From assembly GCA_036674765.1 (NCBI GenBank), contig JARVKI010000005.1:558001-622000 (forward strand): a stretch of DNA of 64,000 bases, in the 5' to 3' direction. Source of the stretch: Seiridium cupressi. Lineage: Eukaryota > Ascomycota > Sordariomycetes > Amphisphaeriales > Sporocadaceae. The notes under the pieces are model-generated. The model did no database searches. It was given only the letters and a program-made list of their open reading frames with translations, and was not told the origin of the DNA. Shown piece by piece: positions 44,073-56,360 of the stretch. Within the stretch, counting starts at the first letter, position 1. Each line of letters begins with the position of its first letter. The position numbers were made by a program, and so were the translations under genes.

Positions 44073-47000
44073 CTTGATCGTATTTTGCGGAATAACAAAT
44101 ACGACGACACATTCACGTTGGCCGCTCTGCTAGTCATGGAGCTTCCGATGGAGCCAAAAGATTCAATGACGATTATCCAGGGTGGAGTGTCGGGTGGCGG
44201 TGCAGTTGTGGCGTTTACATATGGTTCTCTCGCCCAATCTACAACAACAGGCTGTCTATCTCAGCGTGGTACTGGGGCATAATTGCTACTGATGCATCAA
44301 CCTTGAGTGCAATGAACTTCATAAAGTTTGCCCTCAATCCACACACTAGCCAATAACTGAGGTATTTGCCTGGAATCCGAGCTCTGAGTGAGCAATGTGA
44401 GTTGGGTTGGAGGCGTTTCGTCGCTGGCCGCTTCCGTACGGCCCAGCGGTTCAATCTCAACCTGGCTGTGATACATTAGGCGCCACGAATAAGCGCGCTG
44501 TTCATGCTGTGCAGATGGCTTACAACGTGGAAGCATGTTGCAACAGTTAAAGCTACCTATTCATGGTTCGGTGGCTGCTCTAGACGGGTATGTGCGTTGT
44601 GGGGAACGGCTTATATCCTAAACATCAGTTCTAGGCGTCGTGCGCCCATGGCCAATCCGTGGAACGCCCGAAAGAAGGCAGCCAACCTCCTGCACAAAGC
44701 CAAGGGAAGTATTCTAGGCGTTGCTCGGTGTTAGGATTGGCATGCTCCTCCCGTCTTGACTGGAAACCCGGGGGACCTGAGGATCTGCCAGCGCAGCATG
44801 GGTGATGCTGTGTAACCACCCCGTGGAGGACCGTTCCGTCAGCCGTGATGTGGTCCACGGCGCTTGGCTGGGGGGATATCGTGGATATGGTATTTCCTGC
44901 AGCCTGATAATTCCTTGTTCTGACAAGACCATCGGCATCAAGTGGCAATAAGAGTGATGCTTCTTCATTCCTTTAGTGGCTCAGGTACGCGGCAGCTAGG
45001 TTTTGTATAAACAAGCTGCCGGCTTGTTTTAGCGCGTGATGCTTGTAAAGTGGTTCACAGCCTCCTACTGGCAGCTGGGGTTGGGCAATGCCTATTCAAG
45101 TCTCACATTGGCCACTCTTAATCAGCCCATGACCTGCATGGCAGACTACTTCCTAGTAGGTTACATGTAGCTCGGCCCTTTCTTCGTCTATAAGCAGGCT
45201 ACGAGGCCTCCTGATGTCAGCATGGCAAGTGCCGAAGAACCACTGCTTCAATGTAGTTATTGGATTTTCGTCCAGCAGGGCCTGATGAAACAGGCAGTTC
45301 GAGTTACCAACATTCCTGCCGTTGTTGATGTATAATGTCCAGTAAGCGTACAACTAATACCTGAGCATTAGGTGGTCTGCTGTACTCCATAATTAGAGCT
45401 TAATGCCCCCACCCATAAGGCATGATGTTCAATTCTCAAAGTACCTTACCTACCAGATCCCAAGGCTCCCCGTCCCTCGTCTTGCTTTCCTCTGATTTTT
45501 GTTCCGACAACTTCGCACCATGTGTATACCATCTTGACCGGTAAAGAATGATAATAGATTCCTTCACTTCGGTCGCAGCATCGAGACCCGCTCCCCTGCT
45601 GGAGCAATAAAAGAAAACAGCATCTGTACATAGAGGTTTGGCACCCAAGAATCCGGCTCATCGGAAGAAGTTTGCCAAGACTTTGGCGGATTCGGAGCGC
45701 CCAATCAGTGGCTTCACCCTCGTGACCCCTGACTGATTTGATACAACGCTTGGGTATGACGATAGCGATGCTGGTATTGCTTGAAGATGCTACGAGACCA
45801 ATTCAATGCACTGATCCTCAAGTTCTCCTGGAAACCTCCTTGCAGTGGATGATCCCGACATCTTCAGACGTTTTCAAGTGAACGTCCGGCGTCTTTACCA
45901 GGGCCAGGGTCATGTTGGCCAAACAAAGCAAATGATCTAGTTCGTGGGTGATTAGTCGTATCTCGACCCGAGAGCGAGACATAGGACCCAACTTCGGAGC
46001 TGCAAGTCAATAGGAATGCACTCGCCAACCTCTCATGGCGCCATTGTACCTAGCACAATACAAAGGCAGTACAGTACGCAAAGGTGCCCGCCCTCTAACA
46101 AAGCAGCCAGGGCTCGTTCGGCACTTACGGTACCATCCAGGCCAAGGGTTGAAGAGCATTTCATTGATTAACCTGAATTTGACCCGCAACCCAGGGTATC
46201 CCTCTGGCACTTGTCATTAAAGTCGGTGCTGTGCAGCCTCGTCCGTGATCACACTCGTCTACGCTCAGGCCCAGCATAATCTTCTTCCCTGTTGATCAAA
46301 GAAGATCTTGATTGCATTTACACTAAGCGTTTGGAGGAAGCTTTCCCTCGAGGAGGACTTCTACAACGTCAGCTAGTGGGTTCTAGTCGAAGTCAGTTTT
46401 TGAATCAGCAGACAATCCAATTCCAAGAGCGGGCGCGCTTGTGGGGAGTGAGACATTACTTAAGGTAACCTTAGCACCGATTCTGGGGGTCACCTGCCGC
46501 TGTTCCCTCGAGCGAGATCTGTCCGAAATACCTAACCGTGTTAAAAAGCCCACGAATGCATCCGTCGCTTGTCATCTTGGCCGCATGCCACTCAAAGGGA
46601 CCATTCGCCGAGCTACTGCCCTGGGAGGTACCTGTTGCATTAGGCCGCCTGCCCCCGTCCCGCAAGACCCAAGACCAGGTCCCCATCTTCCTGCTGTAGC
46701 GGGGTCCTGCCCACTGTAGTGCTGGCTGGCAACGGTTATTACCTTCCTACAAAACCCACCGTGCCCCGAAACCGACGATCAGCACCGAGGCGAAACCGCC
46801 CCCTCCCAATTTTAGAAAAAGCTCACACTGCGCTCCTCTCCTTTGCGACAGCGGACACAGTGCCGCTGGTAACACTCGAGCGCTGTTCTTGGGCTGCCTG
46901 GAGTTGGCCGATCTGACAAGGAAATCCTCCCGGGTACCTGGCAGTAACCCGAATCCTACGACCAAGAACAACACAATAACCACCCACACCCACACCCACA

Positions 47001-47183
47001 CGCACGTTGCAGCTTATGGCTTATCCATGATTGCTACGAACAACCCCTACCGATCATTCGCCTGCCGTAGACACCGACCGCGCAAGAGAGAGCTCGTGTT
47101 CTGTTGTCCCCGAACAGAGGCCTTCCAATTGCCTGCACTCTTGAGGTAGCGGCGGCCTCTCGTCAAGATACCTGCGCGCAAAA
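44073..47183. other. Divergent 3.1-kb intergenic region
   Basis: CBP4 and CHS4 point away from each other, so both promoters lie here. No convincing gene. An 8-bp inverted repeat (AAACAAGC with GCTTGTTT, 5-base loop) sits at 45009-45029. The CHS4 proximal part is C-rich. No RNA gene or transposon was recognised. Confidence 0.35.
46980..47006 (+). repeat. CACACC microsatellite in the CHS4 leader
   Basis: Short CACCCA/CACACC reiteration, about 180 bases upstream of the CHS4 start codon. Probably in the promoter or 5' leader; no function inferred. Confidence 0.6.
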
Positions 47184-50068
47184 ATGGCCTACAACGGAGG
47201 ATTCCAGGAGCAACGCCCCTACGCAGGACCCGCGGGGCGGAGACCTGCTCCCGGCGGAAACATGCCCCCTCCGCCACAGCAATACGACCAGTACCAGGAC
47301 GATTACGGCTACGATTACAACGGCTACGATGATGGCTATGATCAGGGCTACGGCGCGCCGCAGCAAGATATGAATTATGGACGAGGAAGACCGCCGCCAA
47401 ACGGGAATTTTCCACCACAAGATGGATATGGAGGAGGCCCTGGAAGAGGTGGACGCCCGCCCCCGCAAAATACTAGAGGTCCGATGCCGAGGGGACGAGG
47501 AGGACCAGCGCCAGGTCCTGGCCGTGGCGGTTTCGGTCCTGGACCAGGAGGCCGACCAGGTCCTCTTGAGCGCTCAGCTTCGTCAGATCCTCTAGGTAAG
47601 ATGTCAAGAGACACAGTTGCGCGAATACAAGCTAATTGCAGCAGCCAATCGTCGAGGTGCACCCAACGTGATAAGTCCGCAGGAGCAAAGCTTCGGAAGC
47701 CCGTTCCCGAACATGCCCGGCAAATCTAGAAGATCAGACCTCGACGAAGAGAACCGGATACTAGCCGGCATGGAGAACATGAGTATGAGCGGCGGGGGTG
47801 GAGGCGGGCGCGCTCCCCCGAGGAGACAGAACATGCCACCACCTGGGAACAGGGGTCCTGGACAGAGGCGGCCAACAATGGATGATGGATATGGCGGGAG
47901 ACCGTCCATGGATAGCCAAAGGGGTGGTCCGCGGGGACCGCCTCAAGGCTTTCCTGACAGGCGTGGACCACCACCAGGCCCGGGCTATGGTGGGTTTCAT
48001 GATGATGGTTACGGAGGCGGAATGCCCCCGGACAGAGACGGGTATGGGCCGCCCGGGCGGAGCATGACGTTGCCAAGCAATCCAGAGCCGCCAATGGGTA
48101 TGGGCATGCGATCACCGCCGCGCGGAGACAGTATTCCACATGGACCGCCAGTTAGGGGCCTACCTGCAAGACCGTCCACAGCACAGGGCAATCGTCCGCC
48201 GCCGCAAAGAATGTACCCTCCTCAAGGACCACCCGGACCGCCTGGACCTCCAGGACCTCAAGAATGGGACAACTACGAACCACCAGGGCAAGCACCATGG
48301 GCACAACCCCCGGTGCGGGCCTCGTTTGGTGATTTCTACGACGCTTATTATCACCCTAGGAACAGTGATAATCAGTATCCTCCGGGGCGCCCGAACGACA
48401 TACCAGATTTTGATGAAGCACCAAGTCAGGGACCCAGAGGCTCCTTTGATCAGCATATGCGTCCGGGTCCTGGAATGCCACAGCAGGGTCCAGCGCGCGT
48501 CGCTGAACTCAGCCGAACCAAATCTCAACCAAACCTGCGTGAACCACAAGCCGCAGTCTTTGAAATGGCCGGTGATCTGCCTCCTGTTCCCACTGGTGGC
48601 TTTCAGGCATACAACCCCCAGCAACCAGGACCACCTGCTGGCTCTTTGCCCAATGTTCCTCCTGCCAAAGCACCCCAGTCTGGGCCAGGATCAGGACATC
48701 CTGCGCCTATTCGACCCGGGCTGATGCCAAATTCTATGGTAAATATGCAAGACAGACCTGCACCGCAGCGGCAATATACTGGGCCGCCTCCAGCAGCTAT
48801 GCTCGCTCAGGGTAGACCGCAACCTAGTCCCCAACAACATGGTCGACCTGGCTCAATCGAACATGTTCCGGTCACCGTGGAGGAATTAGAGCGTCTACGT
48901 GCTGTTATTAAAAATGAGCCGAATGATCAGCAGTCGGCGCTTACGCTCGCGAAGAAATTAGTAGAGGCGGCTGACGTTTTAGTCCCCAAATTGCCGGACC
49001 CTAAGGCTCGTGCAAGATCACGAGAACGATACGTCATGGACGCTCACAAAATTCTCAAGAAGCTGGTGAGCGCACAAAATTCCGACGCCATGTTCTTCTT
49101 GGCAGACTGCATGGGCCGTGGCATACTTGGCTTTGAACCGGACAACAAGGAGGCTTTCACTCTGTATCAGTCTGCTGCGAAGCTTGGCCACGCTGCTGCG
49201 GCTTACCGAACTGCCGTTTGCTGCGAACTAGGCAACGACGATGGAGGCGGCACGCGCAAAGACCCGTTGAAGGCGATTCAATGGTACAAGAGAGCTGCGA
49301 CGCTCGGCGATACTCCCGCGATGTACAAGGTTGGAATGATCATGCTCAAGGGACTGCTTGGTCAGGCTAAGAATCCTCGGGAGGCCGTCGGCTGGCTCAA
49401 GAGGGCAGCTGAACGCGCTGATGTCGAGAACCCCCATGCATTGCATGAGCTTGGTCTCCTCTACGAATCTGCACAACCTAATGATGTCATCCTTCGTGAT
49501 GAGCCTTATGCACTCCAGCTATTTGAGCAAGCCGCCAACCTCGGGTACAAGTTTAGCCAGTTCAGAATGGGCTGCGCTTATGAGTACGGTCTTATGGGCT
49601 GTCCGATTGACCCGCGGTCTTCTATCATGTGGTACTCGAGGGCCGCAACACAAGAGGAGCATCAATCAGAGTTGGCCTTGAGCGGTTGGTATTTGACCGG
49701 TACCGAGGGGGTTTTGCAGCAGAGCGATACTGAGGCTTACCTCTGGGCAAGGAAAGCAGCTCAAGCAGGGCTGGCCAAGGCTGAATATGCCATGGGCTAC
49801 TTCACGGAAGTTGGCATTGGCATCCCCGCCAATCTGGAAGATGCGAAACGTTGGTACTGGCGAGCTGCTGGTAAGTCTAATCCTACCCAAGTTGCGTGCA
49901 TTACCAAGGGGTACTAACCATCGAAACACAGCTCAAAACTTCCCCAAAGCTCGTGAACGTCTCGAAGATCTAAAGCGCTCCGGCAAGAACGGAGGCCCAC
50001 GTCAAAGAGAGCGTATCTCGCGAAGCAAGATCGGCAAGCAACAGGAGGGAGAGTGCTCTGTGATGTAG
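47184..50068 (+). CDS. CHS4: Chitin synthase regulator Chs4/Skt5 with Sel1 repeats and CAAX box
   Basis: 925 residues in three exons (47184-47595, 47642-49870, 49932-50068; introns 46 and 61 nt, both phase 1). Residues 1 to about 410 are disordered and rich in Gly, Pro, Arg and Tyr. From about 435 there are tandem Sel1-type repeats (for example FFLADCMGRGILGFEPDNKEAFTLY, AIQWYKRAATLGDTPAMYKVG, EAVGWLKRAA, AYLWARKAAQAGLAKAEYAMGYF). The last exon encodes a basic tail ending CSVM, a CAAX prenylation motif, as in yeast Skt5, which is farnesylated to target the membrane. Skt5 activates chitin synthase III at septa and bud necks. The last exon is needed to reveal the CAAX box; reading through its intron would end the protein at KGY. 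Confidence 0.92.
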
Positions 50069-51522
50069 AGCACGCAGGCACTCAGAACTCCACAGCGAGA
50101 GAACCTCGAAGAATCAGTTCTTCCTCCACGGAGCTCTTCCTTGCGAGATCTCATGTCATTCGGCCGTCGCCCTGATGTAAAGCGCCTGAAGTCGACGCCT
50201 GCTGCCGCTGCCAAAAGAGCAGATTTGTTAGGGGCAAGAGACCCGTTTGCTGACATTTGACGAATCCCATTTCGCTTCCTTCTATTCTTCAAGGAGCAAT
50301 ATCGTATCAGCATGCATCATTTATTTTCATGCGAGTTTCCCATGACAGCAGGTGGAAAAACATTTGCTGTTTGGTATAGATGTGTTGTATAGTACGGACA
50401 TGGATTTTGCACAAGTAACTCCTAACGCATCATTCGGCGTACTGGGATCAAAACATGATGAACGAGAAGACTAGGAAAATTGGACCTGGCGTCTGGTTAT
50501 CTTACTCGATGATACCATGGACATGATGAAATTCATTGAGGCTCAAGGGCCTGGGGAGTTAAATGCGACTGAAGCTTGAGGAAAGGGAAAGAGAAAAGAA
50601 TATACATAATAAAAAGAACAATTTGGCTCTTATAGAAACGAGCGTCACTGTGTAACCATGCTTCGATCTCATAGCGCCATGCTTTCGTTGTGGGATTGGA
50701 ATTCCAGGCTCGACCATCATTCCCATCAAGACCAAACTGAATAGAGCAGAGTGCATCAAGCCCCAGACGCCGGAGAACAGGAGGCCGACCGATCCTGTGG
50801 TAGAAACATGAGATAAACACCTAAAAGCAGTGTCGGGCATGTACTCGCTACTATGGCCTAGAAAATGGCCAGAACGATAAGCATTGGGGTCTAAAATACC
50901 TCATTGTCTTGGAGACATATCGTTCAACGCTATCTATTGGTGATTGATGCTGTTGACTTGGTCACAAATAATTGATTGTCCAATCTGTGAAAGGTGATTG
51001 GTCGATCTATAGACCCTCGTGCTGACGCCCGAGATATTATACGTGCATTGGCTACATGGACGTGTGCCTTCTTACGGATTTGAGCCATTCTTATACCATG
51101 GCATGAAAATCGATAAACACTATGCCCGTACCTCATAAAACTCTTCCACCTCCGTTGTAGCGGTCCTCCGTTCGACTGTCGGAAGCACTAGTCTGGTCAT
51201 TTAGGGTATATCCTTTGAGTCACCATAATATACCAGCATATAGCCACGAATCCGTCATGCCAGACTGCGATAAGATGCCATCTTGGGAGGCGTTTTTCAA
51301 CAAGTACTTCTTTGATCAAGCTCGCAAAGGCATATGAGTATGAGGTTCTCCTAAGTTTTGCGTCATAGACTCTGACTTACATTGTTCATGTACGGCATGT
51401 TGCAATATCACGGTGTTTACGGTAATTCCCAACTCTATTGTTCCCTACAGTTGTGATATAAGCTACTTTTACCAGGGCCCTCAATGCTCGCTGGAGCATT
51501 CAGAACATGCAGGAAGTAGTCA
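50069..51522. other. Convergent intergenic region
   Basis: CHS4 and the iminopeptidase gene converge here. At 1.45 kb it is long for two 3' ends, but open frames are short and unlike any family. Nothing else seen. Confidence 0.35.
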
Positions 51523-52757
51523 TCAAGCCTTGATCGACTTGAACTTGTCAGCAGCATCGACCAGAGCCTCCTCAATAGTCCGCTCATGAGCACTGTGGCC
51601 AGAATCACCGATGATCTTGTACTCGACGTTCTTGTTGTCCTTCCCGCCCAGCGCCTTGTACAGGTCCCAGCTCGTCTTTGGCGGGCACACGACGTCATAT
51701 CGGCCCTGGATGATGACGATCGGGAGATGCTTGATCTTGTGGGCGTCGTCGATGAGCTGGCCATCCTTCATCCATCCCCCATTCACAAAGTAATGGCACT
51801 CGATTCGTGCGAACGCCAAGGCCCTATTATCGTTAGCAACGTCGTCTCCGAGATCGATTAGGTTGATTCGTACCACTCTGGACTGTCTGCCTTGGCAATG
51901 TACTACAACGTCTAGAGTCAGTCTTTGCTTTTTCTAACATGCTTGATGAGTTGTCGGGAGTTGAGAACCATGTTTCAAGAGCGGAAACGCTGAACCAGGA
52001 ACCGGCAAACTCCTAAAACAGGCTATACGGGGCATGAAATAACTCCGGAAGTTGCTTACAGTTGGGTCTACAATCAGCTTGCTCGTGGACATTTCCCATC
52101 GACTCCAAGCATCAGCACTGTTTTGAAGCAAGAATTAGCTTTGGATCTTGACATCAAAGGGGCCGAAAAGAGGACGTACCACTTCAGCTTTTCCTCCTCA
52201 TTGTCACCGGTAAGTCTCTTGTAATAGGCTTGCATCATATCCCCCCTCTCCTCCTCAGGAATGACGGACGCATAATCGTCAAAGTGGTCAGCGAACAGAA
52301 AGTTGGCTCCTTGCTGGTAGTACCACAGCAGCTCCTCTCGACGCAGGGTGAAGATACCTCGCACGATCAGACCGAGACACCGGTCAGGATGCTTCTCCGT
52401 ATAGGCCAGCGCGAGGGTCGAGCCCCACGATCCGCCAAAGACGATCCATTTTTCGACGCCGAGGTGCTCTCTCAGCTTCTCGATGTCCTCCACCAGGTGC
52501 CAGGTGGTGTTGTCCTCCAGCGAGGCGTGCGGGGTTGATTTTCCGGAGCCGCGCTGGTCGAACAGGATGCTGCGGTAGTGGGAGGGATCAAAGTATTGTC
52601 TGTCCGAGTCTTCAATGCCTCCACCCGGGCCTCCGTGAAGGTAGACGATTGGGACACCTGAGGGTGCGCCGCAGTCCTCCCAGTAGATGGAGTGAACCGA
52701 GGAGACGTCAAGGTGACCTGACTTGTTGACGTCAAACTTTTCATATAATGGGGGCAT
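51523..52757 (-). CDS. pip: Proline iminopeptidase (alpha/beta hydrolase, peptidase family S33)
   Basis: Removes N-terminal proline from peptides. 321 residues, about the usual length. Exons on the minus strand: 52757-52180, 52117-52060, 51902-51874, 51823-51523. Motifs: LHGGPGGG (residues 40-47, oxyanion), RSILFDQRGSGKS, nucleophile Ser110 in VFGGSWGSTLAL, Asp in QGRYDVVCPP, and His in GDSGHSAHE, so the catalytic triad is complete. Splicing restores KLKCADAWSRWE, then YIAKADSPEWALAFARIECHYF, both typical of the family. Intron two is introner copy C, and exon three is only 29 nt. No signal peptide; cytosolic. Confidence 0.93.
51903..52059 (-). mobile_element. Introner-like element, copy C (157-nt intron)
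   Basis: Minus-strand intron from 52059 to 51903, phase 0, joining KLIVDPT to YIAKADS. About 88% identical to copy A (18 differences in 157 by hand count), with no gaps. Inverted arms GGAGTT (element positions 47-52) and AACTCC (98-103), and an inner CAGCG/CGCT pair, could fold. Ends CTAGACGTTGTAG; reading the upstream CTAG as acceptor would leave a stop, so the end is the final TAG. Confidence 0.9.
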
Positions 52758-53012
52758 GGTCTTATTCGGAGACAGTTCTTGTAAGGCGCTGGGTTTAATT
52801 GCTTAATTCTCGTAAAATGAAGACTCCCAGCTTAATTGCTCCGAGATTGACGTTTGACAGACGGTCGAGCGCCGACTATAACCCCGCCTCATCCTCCGGC
52901 CGACCCACACCCAAAGCCGCCCGCAGCCGTGGCGGCGGCTACAGTAGCTACCCACTTGAATATTGAAGAAAGAAATGTGCTACAACCACCTTCCCAGCGT
53001 CTCAGCATCTAT

Positions 53013-53516
53013 CTACTTGCTCCCCTTTTCCGCCTCGAGCTCATCCAACTTTTTAAGGGCCCTGATAATCAGCCCCCTCAGCTTCTCCGTCCCCTGACTG
53101 TCGACGAACTCGAGCGCATGCTCGATCTTCTTCCCACTCTGATCCATTTTGAAGACGAAGATGTATTCGCCCCGGTACTTCCACTCCTCCTCGTTGTCGC
53201 TATCCTTGACGTGATCGTGAAAGTCTGCCACAGCGTTCGCCCAAACGGTGCACTGGTTCAGGGATGGGTTTGGCCAGATCTGCTTGATCTGCCCGGGGAA
53301 GCCGCGCATGATCCGAGTGAGGCTGCCGAGATGACTATTGAAGGCCTCGCCGGACTTGAGGTGCGGCATACCCAGGGACGCAGGCGCAAACTCGTGGCTG
53401 TAGTTCTCAGCCTGTATTGGTACGAGCTTGCTTGTGTCTAGCGTTTCGAAGACTTGGATGAAAGTAGTTGCGGTTGCTGCTAGGGTAGACGCTGCGACTT
53501 GTGATGTTGACGCCAT
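53013..53516 (-). CDS. NTF2-like / SnoaL-like protein
   Basis: 167 residues, no introns. The cone-shaped NTF2-like fold is suggested by helix-rich starts (FIQVFETLDTSKL), FAPASLGMPHLKSGEAFNSHL, then long beta strands with HDHVKDSD and EYIFVFKMDQSGKKIEHALEFVDSQG. Fungal proteins of this type are mostly uncharacterised; some are polyketide cyclases or small-molecule isomerases, others are ligand-binding. No signal peptide. It lies 255 bp upstream of the iminopeptidase on the same strand, with no other link visible. Confidence 0.65.
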   Translation of the reverse strand: MASTSQVAASTLAATATTFIQVFETLDTSKLVPIQAENYSHEFAPASLGMPHLKSGEAFNSHLGSLTRIMRGFPGQIKQIWPNPSLNQCTVWANAVADFHDHVKDSDNEEEWKYRGEYIFVFKMDQSGKKIEHALEFVDSQGTEKLRGLIIRALKKLDELEAEKGSK

Positions 53517-55092
53517 CTTTCTGTGATATTTTTGTATCTAAAGATCACCTTTTGGTGCTTTATGTGAGACTTCTTTTGTTTAGTCGGCCATATGAAGATG
53601 AGAACGTCAAATATGTACGCAGAACTATGATTCGGCCCATTCTTCAGAGTTGTCCGAATCTGGCGGCTTTAGGACTTAGACGCATCATCATCCGCTGCTC
53701 ATCATGCATGTAATCAATCTTTGGGGTCAGGTTGGTCTGTCATGAGCAACGTACAGCTCGGATGATCACGGTGGACTTAAGAGCTCATGTTGCTTCATTA
53801 CCTTCTATAACAGCAAGCATAGTCTCATGATCCGATTTCCAAGCACCGTAATTCCAGGCTCGAACATGCTTACGTTGTTTATCGCTCGGCGCTCCGCCCC
53901 ATCGCTCAAACATAGTCGTCATAATCCAGTGCGATAATCTGCGCTAATCAAAATCAATTCTAAAAGTAGACATGGCAAAGTCCTGCAACGCAGCATTGGT
54001 GAATTGTATGTTCTTTTGAAATTCAAAGCTATCGTCAAACCACCCCGTTCACATCAACTGCCTTCCAAACCATAATCCTACACATCTCACAAAGGGCTTG
54101 ATAATTCCGTGCATTTCCCTCATGGTAGATCATCGACTATGCCATGTCGCTTTAAATCTCGGCATTGGCCCAGGAATACGCGCTGTGCCATTGCTGGTTT
54201 TCTCCATTGCAGCATTGACCTAATGGTGGCAGTGTTATGGCAGAAGGAGGTTTGCTTCTACCATCTTCACCGACCATCTTAGTCTGTCCCTTTTAGAACA
54301 TTGCAGCTGCGTAGATGAGTCGTACGATATGTAAGCGTGCCACACATCTCAAAGCTACTCCGAATGCTACCTCGAGCTCTGAGTCTCGATAGCGTTTGCT
54401 GACAGCAGTCAATAACTAGCTCATCTGACTGTATAATTTGATTGTTCGGGCAATTCCCAATCAAGCACTGCTACCCGCGTGGTGTCGAACATACAGTTTG
54501 CCATCGTGATTCTTTTCCAAGCTTGTTCATTGCATACGTCGCAGTAGCACAGGGAAAAGTCGGCCAGATGACAGATGCAGTCTCCATAGAGACGGCGAGG
54601 AGTAGGGAGAGAAATATCGGGTAGTTGTAAACTGTGACGGAGTTTGGCTTGGACGATCAGAAGCAACCCATCATATTTAGTAATCCCCTCGGATAATGAC
54701 CTCATGGCATCTTGAATTGTCGGAGGCACTATCAGTGTGTTCAAAAACCTGCGGCGCGCAAAGTGATGAGTGGGTAAATCGCGTATCAGGATTTGTGCAT
54801 ATGCATCTTTGATGAATTGAATTTGTTGGGGAACATCCTGACTTCACGCTTTCGCATGTGTGTGGATGCCGGTATCAGTTTGGCGAGAAGCGTCGTGAGA
54901 AAGGGGAGGTTAGGAATGGCGCGAGCCCCGTGACTCGGCCCGGCCCTCATAATGACCCCATCCTGGCAGCGAAGCTTTCTGCCACTGCTGACTGGCACCA
55001 GAGCCAGTCTGACCGTTTGGCAGCTGCTTCAGTGGTTGTTGCGCTGCTGGGCCTCTGAAACCAGTGGTAACATGCGCCGACGAACGAGAATC
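53517..55092. other. Intergenic region, 1.6 kb
   Basis: Holds the promoter of the NTF2-like gene and the 3' end of the RNA-binding gene, both minus strand. A minus-strand open frame at 54421-54744 has protein-like composition but no match that I recognise and no splice partners, so it is not called as a gene. Confidence 0.35.
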
Positions 55093-56360
55093 CTATTCTC
55101 CGCGCGGTCGTTTGGCACCATGAGGGTTCTGTTGCCAGTCATTGCCGCCTTGGTTGCCACCAAAGAAATTGGGATTGAAGTGTGGCTGCATGCCATTACC
55201 CATCATCCCCATTCCCATGTTGTTTGGCATGCCTCCCATTGGCATACCATTGAAGCCTGTTCAGAACCAATTAGCATGCCGGTGAACAACACGTAGGCGT
55301 TTTGAGGGAAGCCGAGAAGAGACGTACCAGGCATACCCATGTTGCCCATATTGCCCATGTTGCCCATCATGTTATTCATGCCACCACGGCCTCTCATACC
55401 GCCTGCGCCACCGCGCATCATGCCTCCACCGCGGTTGTTGTAGCCACCGTTGAAGCCGCCGCCCATGGCAGGATTGAATCCTCCTCCTCCACCCATGTTA
55501 TTGTTGAAGCCCATATTCCCGCCGGAAAAGTTGTTGTTGAAACCCCCGCGAGGCCCACCGCTGAAGTTACCACGGCCGCGGTAATTGTTATTGTTGTTGT
55601 TGAAATTGCCACCCCGACTAGTAAAGCCACCAACAGCGGGACCGCCCCGTGTAACTTGATCCTTATTACCTCGAGCGGGAGCATCTTTTGGCAGGGTCCG
55701 GAATGGGTTGTTGTTAGGCGTTGAATAGACCGCACTTGCCTTCTTACTACCGGGCGGGGCATCACCGTGGTCGATCTTGTGTTTGGTTGAAGTGGCAGCC
55801 TGCTGCGAGGTGAAGTGGACATAAGCTTGACTAATGGAGGGAAGTATTAGTGGATGATGGACGGACTTGCTAGAAATCGCGAAGGACACGGCAGATATCG
55901 AGTCAACTTACCCTTTGCTCTTGCCATTCACCTTGTGCTCACTGAAGGTGATATCTTTCAGTTCGTCTTCACAGCCAGCTTGGACAATCCACTTGCGGAT
56001 GTCATCATCAGTGTTCCACCAGCTCAGGTCCGAGATCATCAGGGAGCTCGTAGCACCAGGATCAATCGGTCGTTCATCCGAGCCCTCCTTGCGCTTGACA
56101 CCTTGCTGGGGTTGTTGAGAGACTGATCGCGATCTGTCCTCGTTGTTGTGAGTCTCTAGACCATGGCCATTATGATCCTCTGTGCCGTAATCATCGTGAC
56201 GGCTGGACTGGTTATGTGTAGAGTTGTTCGAGCCGTTTGCTACAGTGATTGCTGTGTTATTATCATATGCTGAAGCATTGCTCTCCTGGTTAGAACCATC
56301 GTGCTGCGCCTCAGTGTCAGCAGAGCCGTAGATGTCGATTTCAAAATCCTCGTCGGCCAT
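55093..56360 (-). CDS. RRM protein resembling cleavage factor Im 68 (CPSF6-like)
   Basis: 371 residues in three exons (56360-55912, 55830-55328, 55256-55093; introns 81 and 71 nt). An acidic, Asn-rich N-terminus (MADEDFEIDIYGSAD) precedes an RRM at about 105-180, with SSLMISDLSWWNTDDDIRKW as the RNP2-like strand and GKSKGQAYVHF as RNP1; the double Trp and the D-D-D pattern recall CPSF6/7. The rest is a Gly/Asn/Met-rich tail with RGG-type motifs (RGRGNFSGGPRGGF, GGMRGRGGMNNMMGNM), ending AKRPRGE, a possible nuclear signal. Mammalian CPSF6 acts in mRNA 3'-end cleavage; a similar nuclear role is likely but not proved here. Confidence 0.8.

Noticed and set aside
54421..54744. A minus-strand open frame with protein-like composition
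   Set aside because: I could not match it to any family or find splice partners; too weak to call as a gene or a remnant.
55333..55380. Tandem CCCAT-type repeat resembling a short repeat array
   Set aside because: It encodes the MGNMGNMGNM stretch of the RNA-binding protein and has no spacer structure.
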